A DNA stretch of 36,747 nt from Oscillospiraceae bacterium (GTDB lineage: Bacteria; Bacillota; Clostridia; UBA1381), in NCBI GenBank assembly GCA_022509005.1, contig JAFLUC010000019.1, forward strand, positions 1 to 36,747, read 5' to 3'. Positions 30,670 through 36,747 of this stretch are shown here, piece by piece; position 1 is the stretch's first letter; the number at the start of each line of letters is the position of its first letter. The position numbers and the translations under genes are program-made. The notes beneath the pieces were generated by a model, which was not told the origin of the DNA, did not search any database, and worked only from the letters and a program-made list of their open reading frames with translations.

Positions 30670-32649
30670 ATGTATTTTTTAAGAGAAAAAGGCAGCCTTA
30701 CTGCGAGGCATCAAAATGAGAAAATATTGATTGAGGCATGGGGTAGTAACGCGCTGCGCATCAGAGTAACGCATAATTCCGACTTTGCAAATGATAACAA
30801 GGCATTATCTTTATACGCATCTGATGCGGATGTTATAATATCGGAGGACAAGGCTGTTATAAAAAACGGGAAAATAAGCTGTGTTATTGCAAAAAGTGGA
30901 TGGATGGAGTTTTATAGCGGCAATAAATCTATACTGAAAGAATACTATAGGAGCTTTTGGGATGTCAATGAGCATAGTCCGAGTATGAAATTTTCTGCGC
31001 GCGAGTTTAAGGCGGTAAGCGGGAATGATTACAGTATCACGGCTCGGTTTGAAGCGCAGCATGGGGAAAAAATATATGGTATGGGTCAGTATCAGCAGCC
31101 GGAGCTCGATTTGAAGGGCTGTGTTCTGGAACTGGCGCAGCGCAATTCACAAATCAGCGTTCCGTTTTATATTTCAAATAAAGGCTATGGTTTTTTGTGG
31201 AACAATGCCGGAATAGGCGAGGTCATGTTCGGGAAGAATTATACACAATGGCACAGCAGACTGTCAGAAGAACTGGATTATTGGATAACTGCTGACGATA
31301 CGCCAAAGGCTATTATGAAAAACTACACAGAGGTTGTTGGACGCGCTCCGGAATTTCCTGAAAATGCACTCGGCTTATGGCAGTGTAAGCTGCGTTACCG
31401 CACTCAGGATGAGGTTTTAGATGTTGCACGAGAGTATAAGCGGCGAGGTATTCCGCTTGACGTTATTGTTATAGACTTCTTCCACTGGATAAGACAGGGC
31501 GACTGGAGCTTTGACCCGGAATACTGGCCGGATCCGCAGGCTATGATGGACGAGCTGAAGGAAATGGGCGTAAGATGTATGGTCTCAATATGGCCTACAG
31601 TTGACAGAAAGAGTGTGAATTTCCGTGAAATGCTTGATAAAGGACTTTTCATACGAACGGAGCGGGGTTCAATACAGTGCTTTGATTTTCAGGGAGACAC
31701 CGTGATTTATGATGCTCTTAATCCTGAGGCGCGTGGATTTATATGGGACAAGGTGAAGAAGAATTATTATCAATACGGAATAGATATGTTCTGGCTCGAT
31801 GAGGCAGAGCCGGAATATTCCGCGTATGATTATGAGCATTACCGCCACTATACAGGTCCGTCATTAAAGGTGGGAAACAGCTATCCGAAGGCGCATGCAA
31901 AGGCCTTTTATGACGGTATGAAAGCACAGGGACAGACGGATATAGTAAACCTGCTCCGATGCGCATGGGTGGGGAGTCAGAAATACGCAGCACTCGTCTG
32001 GTCGGGGGATATCAAATCAAACTTTACAGCACTGCGCGACCAGCTAAGTGCCGGACTCAATATAGGAATTGCCGGAATACCGTGGTGGGTTTCCGATACA
32101 GGCGGATTTTTCGGCGATGTGCGTGACGAGCATTTCAACGAGCTTTTGATACGCTGGTTCCAATTCTCGACGTTCTGTCCTGTACTTCGTATGCACGGCG
32201 ACAGAGGCCCGCATGATATTCCGAGGTTATCTGATCTTGATTACGGCGGCGGATTCTCCGAAACCGGCAGACCAAATGAGCTGTGGAGTTATGGCGAAGA
32301 AGTTTATGAAATATTAAAGAAATATCTTGATATACGCCTTAGTATGAAGGATTACATTAAATCGGTTATGGATGAGGCAAGCGAAAACGGCTCGCCGGTA
32401 ATACGCACGATGTTTTATGAATTCCCCGACGATGAGAAGTGCTGGAGTATAGACGATCAGTATATGTTTGGCTCAAAATATCTTGTTGCGCCCGTAATGT
32501 ATCAGGGGATGACAGAGCGGGATGTTTATTTGCCGCAGGGCCGCTGGAAGGATATTTATACGGAAAAGGTATATGACGGATTACAGACAATAAACGCGTC
32601 AGCGCCGATTGAAATAATACCTGTTTTTGAGCAGATTTCTGAAATATAA
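30670..32649 (+). CDS. GH31 glycoside hydrolase (alpha-glucosidase/alpha-xylosidase type)
   Basis: The 659-residue protein has the GH31 landmarks: an N-terminal beta-sandwich ending in GEKIYGMGQYQQPELDLKG, LGLWQCKLRYRTQDEVLDVA, VIVIDFFHWIRQGDWSFDP, the nucleophile Asp377 in MFWLDEAEPEYS, the acid/base Asp447 in LVWSGDIKSNF, GIPWWVSDTGGF, and CPVLRMHGDRGP. The family removes terminal alpha-linked glucose, xylose or galactose; the WLDEAEPE nucleophile motif is seen in several clades, so the substrate stays open. No signal peptide is visible, so it acts on imported oligosaccharides. CGGAGGG at 30659-30665 supports the start. The place between two pectinolytic genes suggests a role in plant cell-wall sugars. 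Confidence 0.88.
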   Translation: MYFLREKGSLTARHQNEKILIEAWGSNALRIRVTHNSDFANDNKALSLYASDADVIISEDKAVIKNGKISCVIAKSGWMEFYSGNKSILKEYYRSFWDVNEHSPSMKFSAREFKAVSGNDYSITARFEAQHGEKIYGMGQYQQPELDLKGCVLELAQRNSQISVPFYISNKGYGFLWNNAGIGEVMFGKNYTQWHSRLSEELDYWITADDTPKAIMKNYTEVVGRAPEFPENALGLWQCKLRYRTQDEVLDVAREYKRRGIPLDVIVIDFFHWIRQGDWSFDPEYWPDPQAMMDELKEMGVRCMVSIWPTVDRKSVNFREMLDKGLFIRTERGSIQCFDFQGDTVIYDALNPEARGFIWDKVKKNYYQYGIDMFWLDEAEPEYSAYDYEHYRHYTGPSLKVGNSYPKAHAKAFYDGMKAQGQTDIVNLLRCAWVGSQKYAALVWSGDIKSNFTALRDQLSAGLNIGIAGIPWWVSDTGGFFGDVRDEHFNELLIRWFQFSTFCPVLRMHGDRGPHDIPRLSDLDYGGGFSETGRPNELWSYGEEVYEILKKYLDIRLSMKDYIKSVMDEASENGSPVIRTMFYEFPDDEKCWSIDDQYMFGSKYLVAPVMYQGMTERDVYLPQGRWKDIYTEKVYDGLQTINASAPIEIIPVFEQISEI

Positions 32650-32662
32650 CGTGTTTTTGTAT

Positions 32663-32691
32663 TTGCTTTTTTATTGTTTTTATGGTATAAT
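32663..32691 (+). promoter_or_regulatory. Promoter of the PL11 gene
   Basis: TTGCTT (32663-32668), a 17-base spacer and TATAAT (32686-32691) preceded by TGG. It begins 14 bases after the GH31 stop. Confidence 0.6.
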
Positions 32692-32724
32692 TAATCATAT
32701 TAAATCGAAAGAGAGATAAAGCAC

Positions 32725-35691
32725 ATGAAAAATGTCTTATTAAGACGAACTTTTTCCGTAGCAATCATGGCAGCGTTCTTAGGAAGTGTTTTCCCATTTG
32801 TGATTGCGTCAGATTTAAATGGCACAAAAATGATTGTGTGCGGAGAGGGAGAAAATTTAACAATCGGTACATACGCGGAATCTGCATCAAAAACGCGGGA
32901 GCTTATTGACAGCCGACCTGATATTTATCGTAGGATGGACGATATGGGACGCGGACTTGTTGCTGTAAAAACTGATAACGGTGTGTTTGTTTCGTGGCGC
33001 TGGGAGGGCACGGAAAGCCTTGGAGTAAAGTATAATCTTTACAGAAACGGCATCAAATTGAATGAAGAGCCAATGAGTTTTACAAATTATACAGATAATG
33101 ATGGTAATCCAAGTGACAAATACTCTGTAAGCGCGGTTGAGAACGAAACTGAGGGCGCGCAGTGTGAGCCGGTTTCGGTATGGTCTGACGGATATTTAGA
33201 GATTCCGCTGCAGCGGCCTGAGAATAAACCGTTGGCTAACGGAGATAAAGCAAGCGACTATACGCCCGGCGATGCGGCGGTTGCGGACCTTGACGGTGAT
33301 GGAGAATATGAAATAGTACTTAAATGGAACGCGACTGCTCTTGATGCGGCTAAAACGGGCTATACAAGCGAATGTATACTTGACGCGTATAAGCTGGATG
33401 GCACGCGGATGTGGAGAATAAATATGGGCCCGAATATCCGCTCAGGCGAGCATGACACGCAGTTTATGGTGGCTGACTTTGATAATGACGGCGCCGCAGA
33501 AATGGCTGTACGAACTGCCGATGGCACAATTGCCGGTGATGGCTCGGTTATAGGAGACGCAGATGCTAAGTGGTATGAAAATAATAATGGTAAAAATCTT
33601 GACGGTCCGTTATATATAACGGTATTTCGTGGCAGTGACGGTTCGATAATCGACTCTCAGCCATTCTTCCCGCAGAGTACGGGTACATATTCTGACGGAA
33701 CGGAATGGGATATCAGCTCGTGGGGAGATGACTGGGGGAATCGTTCAGAGCGTTACCTGGGCGCGATTGCGACATTTGACGGTGTGACAACATCGTTTAT
33801 ACAAGCTCGCGGATGCTATGATCGTTCATGCATGGCTGCGTATCATGTGGAGAACGGCAAAATTGTAATGGACTGGAATTTTGACTCAAAGAGACCCGAA
33901 TACCGTGATATGACTCCGTCTCCGTCGGGGCAGGGCTATCATAATATGGCGACAGCTGATGTCGATTATGACGGATATGACGAGGTGATTTACGGTAATC
34001 TTGTTCTTGATCATGACGGAACCATTATGTATTCAACAGGACTTGGTTACGGAGATTCAATGCACGTCGGTGATCTTGTTCCGTCTCGTCCCGGAATGGA
34101 GGTTTATACCTGTCAGGAGAACAGAAGCGCAGATTACGGATTTGCAATGCGCGATGCAAGAACCGGCGAGATTTTATATGGAATTAAAACAGCGACAGAT
34201 AACGGGCGCGCGTGTACGGCTGACATTGACCCGCGTTATGAAGGCGAGGAAGCATGGTCGGCATATGGTGTTCTGACAGCGGCTGACGGAACAGTTATTT
34301 CAACGAAATATTCAATGCCCGCAAACTTTGCAATCTATTGGGACGGTGATTTAGGACGCGAGATTGAGGACGGCAATGCGGTTTATAAGTGGAGCGTACA
34401 GGGTGAAGAGGTTAATGCCATTTTCAAGGCAGTTGGTACACATTCTATTAATGCGACAAAGTCTAATCCGTCAATTCAGGCGGATATCTTCGGCGACTGG
34501 AGAGAGGAATTGATTTTTCCGGCAGATGATTTTGAGCATCTGAGAATTTACACGACAACTATACCGACAAAGTACAGGATCCCGACACTTATGAGCGACA
34601 GCACCTACAGAAACGCTGTAGGCTGGCAGAACAACTGCTATAATCAGACAACACATCTGGGCTATTACCTAGGCTATGACACGAGCAGTGTACCTGTGCC
34701 GCAGATTTACATTGAGCGTGACGGTGAGAAGATCACAAATCCTGATCTTCCGAAAAAGTCATGGAGCATCAGTGACCTCTATTTCGGTGATACAGTTGAG
34801 CTTGTTCCTGGATATTGTACCGCATTGATCAATGGCGCCAAGACGAGAATTGATAACGATAATGCGGCAGTTAAACCATATGTAAATACCGGTAACAGAA
34901 CAATGGTTCCGATCCGCTTTATCGCGGAGGCATTCGGTGCGGAGGTCAATTATAATGACGAGACAAAAGAGATAACCATAAGCATTGCAGATATGACTAT
35001 TAATATGATGATCGGAGAAACTCGTTATACGGTAAACACCTTTGATAAACCGGGTAAAGGCGGCGCAGGCGGAGGCGGAACAATGGACACCGCGCCTGAA
35101 ATTGTGAATAACAGAACATTTGTACCTGTTCGTGCAGTAGCAGAGGCACTCAACAAGACAGTTGAATATTATGACGGACTTGTGTATATCTCAACGCTTG
35201 ACGGAGGACTCGACGGAGATACGGCAGCAGCTAAAAAGAATGAGATTATTAATACTGCTCCGGCTGTATCAAAGAATATGAGCATACTTGCAGAAAATTA
35301 CGGCGATGAATCCGCGGGCTCAAGATTGCCTGTAACTGTTGCGGCAACATCAGACGGCACTGATGGCTCAGATGTAATAGACTATGACTTGGAAACCTCA
35401 TGGGTATGTCCGCCGGGAGGCTCGATTACCCTTGATAACAACGGCGCACCGGGCGTTCCTGCGATTGTTATCGCATTCGGTGATCGTCTGGCACATCATT
35501 TCAGGATTGAATACAGCAGTGATATGGAAAACTGGCAGATTGGTATTGCGGAGCGCATAAGTGACGGTAAGCCCGGACAGTATGAGAAATTCTATTTCGG
35601 TGTACCTCCGTATACGAGATATGTTAAGTATGTTTCGCTTGAAGAAACTGAAACGGTAATCAGTGAATTCGCAAACGCAAGAATTGAATAA
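32725..35691 (+). CDS. Secreted rhamnogalacturonan lyase, PL11 family, with wall/sugar-binding tail
   Basis: The 988-residue exported enzyme should cut the rhamnose-galacturonate backbone of pectin. A signal peptide (MKNVLLRRTFSVAIMAAFLG, cut near IAS) precedes the PL11 domain (about 60-690). That domain has YRRMDDMGRGLVAVKTDNGV, then Asp-rich calcium loops of the beta-propeller (VADLDGDGEYEIVLKW, VADFDNDGAAEMAVRT, DVDYDGYDEVIYG), ADIFGDWREELIF and YYLGYD, as in YesW/YesX. Residues about 690-826 are a copper-amine-oxidase N-terminal-like module (MVPIRFIAEAFGAEVNYND and FVPVRAVAEALNKTVEYYDG), common in Clostridial surface enzymes. Residues about 850-988 look like a discoidin/CBM32-like sandwich (DYDLETSWVCPPGGSITLDN, HFRIEYSSDMENWQI). 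GAGAG precedes the ATG. Confidence 0.9.
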   Translation: MKNVLLRRTFSVAIMAAFLGSVFPFVIASDLNGTKMIVCGEGENLTIGTYAESASKTRELIDSRPDIYRRMDDMGRGLVAVKTDNGVFVSWRWEGTESLGVKYNLYRNGIKLNEEPMSFTNYTDNDGNPSDKYSVSAVENETEGAQCEPVSVWSDGYLEIPLQRPENKPLANGDKASDYTPGDAAVADLDGDGEYEIVLKWNATALDAAKTGYTSECILDAYKLDGTRMWRINMGPNIRSGEHDTQFMVADFDNDGAAEMAVRTADGTIAGDGSVIGDADAKWYENNNGKNLDGPLYITVFRGSDGSIIDSQPFFPQSTGTYSDGTEWDISSWGDDWGNRSERYLGAIATFDGVTTSFIQARGCYDRSCMAAYHVENGKIVMDWNFDSKRPEYRDMTPSPSGQGYHNMATADVDYDGYDEVIYGNLVLDHDGTIMYSTGLGYGDSMHVGDLVPSRPGMEVYTCQENRSADYGFAMRDARTGEILYGIKTATDNGRACTADIDPRYEGEEAWSAYGVLTAADGTVISTKYSMPANFAIYWDGDLGREIEDGNAVYKWSVQGEEVNAIFKAVGTHSINATKSNPSIQADIFGDWREELIFPADDFEHLRIYTTTIPTKYRIPTLMSDSTYRNAVGWQNNCYNQTTHLGYYLGYDTSSVPVPQIYIERDGEKITNPDLPKKSWSISDLYFGDTVELVPGYCTALINGAKTRIDNDNAAVKPYVNTGNRTMVPIRFIAEAFGAEVNYNDETKEITISIADMTINMMIGETRYTVNTFDKPGKGGAGGGGTMDTAPEIVNNRTFVPVRAVAEALNKTVEYYDGLVYISTLDGGLDGDTAAAKKNEIINTAPAVSKNMSILAENYGDESAGSRLPVTVAATSDGTDGSDVIDYDLETSWVCPPGGSITLDNNGAPGVPAIVIAFGDRLAHHFRIEYSSDMENWQIGIAERISDGKPGQYEKFYFGVPPYTRYVKYVSLEETETVISEFANARIE

Positions 35692-35715
35692 AAATACTGA
35701 AAGGGTGTTCTTATT

Positions 35716-36603
35716 ATGAATAGGACTAAAAATCCCATGGCACATGGTCATACTCTTATATTTATAGCAGGTTTTTTGTGGGGTTGTATCGGTATGTTTG
35801 TAAAGGAACTGGAAAATGCGGGTGCTACACCCGCATTGACTGCTTTTTTACGAGTGTTTTTTGCTTTTATTATTATGTTGATTGCCTCATGTACCAAGAG
35901 CGGCTGGCGTTCTCTTATTGTAGGCGGAAAGAACTTGCTTTCTTGTGCGCTGCTCGGTTTGATATGTCATGGCATTTATAATATTTTCTACAGCATTGCC
36001 GTTACTATGGCGGGGGTTTCGATCAGTGCTGTTCTGCTCAATATTGCACCGGTATTTACGCTGTTTTTCTCAGCTGTTTTATTCTGGGAAAAAATTACGG
36101 TGATCAAACTTATTGCTATTGTGATAAACATATTTGGATGTGTTCTGACAGCAACAAATGGTGTATTTGATATCCGGACACTATCAATTATCGGATTATT
36201 ATGCGGAGCGGGAGCGGGAATATGCTATTCGCTTACCTCTGTTATAGGAAAATTGGCAGCTGACAAAACAGATCCGTTTATTATGAGCATGTATAGCTAT
36301 TTCTTTGCAACTGTATTTATGGCTCTTTGGATAAGACCATGGCAGCAAGGCATATATTGCAGCGGCTCAATTTTGATTTGGGGCTTTTTATATGCACTGA
36401 TACCGACTTCTATAGCTTACGTATTATACTATCGCGGACTTCAGAGGATTACAGAAAACAGCAAAGCGCCTATTCTTGCTTCTGTTGAAACAGTAGTGGC
36501 GGCTACAATAGGGGTTGCAGTTTACAAGGAGTATCTTGGTGTTTCTGGCATTATTGGCATTGTCCTTGTACTTATTTCTATCATTTTATTGAAAAAAAAT
36601 TAA
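35716..36603 (+). CDS. EamA-family (DMT) transporter
   Basis: The 295-residue inner-membrane protein has about ten hydrophobic helices in two EamA halves: the first opens with LIFIAGFLWGCIGMFVKELE, the second with IIGLLCGAGAGICYSLTSVI. Length and layout are those of drug/metabolite transporters, which export or import small molecules such as amino acids or sugars derivatives. The substrate cannot be read from sequence. It follows the PL11 gene by 24 bases without a terminator, so it may be co-transcribed and could move a breakdown product, though that is only context. AAGGGTG precedes the ATG. A short A/T palindrome (AACTTTTTTAAAAAAAGT) after the stop is too weak to call a terminator. Confidence 0.9.
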   Translation: MNRTKNPMAHGHTLIFIAGFLWGCIGMFVKELENAGATPALTAFLRVFFAFIIMLIASCTKSGWRSLIVGGKNLLSCALLGLICHGIYNIFYSIAVTMAGVSISAVLLNIAPVFTLFFSAVLFWEKITVIKLIAIVINIFGCVLTATNGVFDIRTLSIIGLLCGAGAGICYSLTSVIGKLAADKTDPFIMSMYSYFFATVFMALWIRPWQQGIYCSGSILIWGFLYALIPTSIAYVLYYRGLQRITENSKAPILASVETVVAATIGVAVYKEYLGVSGIIGIVLVLISIILLKKN

Positions 36604-36620
36604 CTTTTTTAAAAAAAGTA

Positions 36621-36649
36621 TTGACAAATGGGAGCAATTCTGTTATAAT
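36621..36649 (+). promoter_or_regulatory. Consensus promoter of tRNA-Glu
   Basis: TTGACA (36621-36626), 17 bases and TATAAT (36644-36649) preceded by TGT: a perfect consensus promoter with extended -10, as expected for a stable RNA gene. The tRNA starts 37 bases later. Confidence 0.85.
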
Positions 36650-36686
36650 AATACATGTCGTTGAGATAACGATGTAAAAAATATAT

Positions 36687-36747
36687 GGCTCCTTGGTCAA
36701 GCGGTTAAGACTCCGGCCTCTCACGCCGGCAACGCGGGTTCGATTCC
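36687..36747 (+). tRNA. tRNA-Glu (anticodon CTC), cut by window edge
   Basis: The 5' acceptor strand GGCTCCT, D-arm, anticodon stem CCGGC/GCCGG with loop CTCTCAC and most of the T-arm (GCGGGTTCGATTCC) are present. The anticodon CTC reads GAG (Glu). The 3' acceptor strand lies outside the window. Confidence 0.9.

Noticed and set aside
1808..36603. Insertion sequence, prophage or defence-system genes
   Set aside because: I found no transposase, integrase, phage structural, restriction or Cas-like protein in any convincing frame in the window.

Overview
The window looks like chromosomal DNA of a low-to-mid G+C, spore-forming, Gram-positive anaerobe of the Clostridia. The evidence is a LPXTG-anchored adhesin, spoVAD/spoVAE, a sensory [FeFe]-hydrogenase, an rpsU-yqeY operon, strong AGGAGG ribosome sites and TTGACA/TATAAT promoters, often with a TG-extended -10. 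The set of secreted pectin enzymes (PL1 pectate lyase, PL11 rhamnogalacturonan lyase with a copper-amine-oxidase-like tail) recalls gut pectin specialists such as Monoglobus. That placement is inference, not a database result.

Layout. 1-7222: the 5' part of a secreted protein gene (minus), an orphan promoter-terminator unit that may make a small RNA, yebC (minus), and a 1777-residue multi-SpaA adhesin behind a promoter with two 18-bp direct repeats. 7234-11571: glpK, then a housekeeping operon (low-molecular-weight phosphatase, rnhB, yraN, alkyltransferase-like gene) and an M19 dipeptidase. 11576-17624: a GH36 alpha-galactosidase (minus), then murA, ftsQ and ftsZ, a four-way-junction hairpin element and tRNA-Arg. 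17643-22075: a decayed ECF sigma factor with an in-frame amber stop, an XRE regulator, a gene remnant, spoVAD-spoVAE, then rpsU-yqeY-tRNA-Thr.

22133-28129 is the most unusual part. One promoter drives a [2Fe-2S] protein, a group C-like [FeFe]-hydrogenase with a PAS domain, a SpoIIE-type phosphatase, a GH27 alpha-galactosidase with an inserted beta-sandwich, and an SLH-rhodanese protein. No terminator is seen until after the last gene. The GH27 and SLH-rhodanese frames meet at A AAA AAA TGA. A one-base backward slip there joins the two proteins in the middle of an SLH module, so this is either a -1 frameshift site or a recent homopolymer change.

28169-36747: PL1 pectate lyase (minus), GH31 glycosidase, PL11 rhamnogalacturonan lyase, an EamA-family transporter and a tRNA-Glu cut by the window edge. 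The likely joint role is extracellular cleavage of homogalacturonan and rhamnogalacturonan-I, followed by intracellular trimming by the GH enzymes that lack signal peptides. All family calls are made by reading motifs; no search was run.
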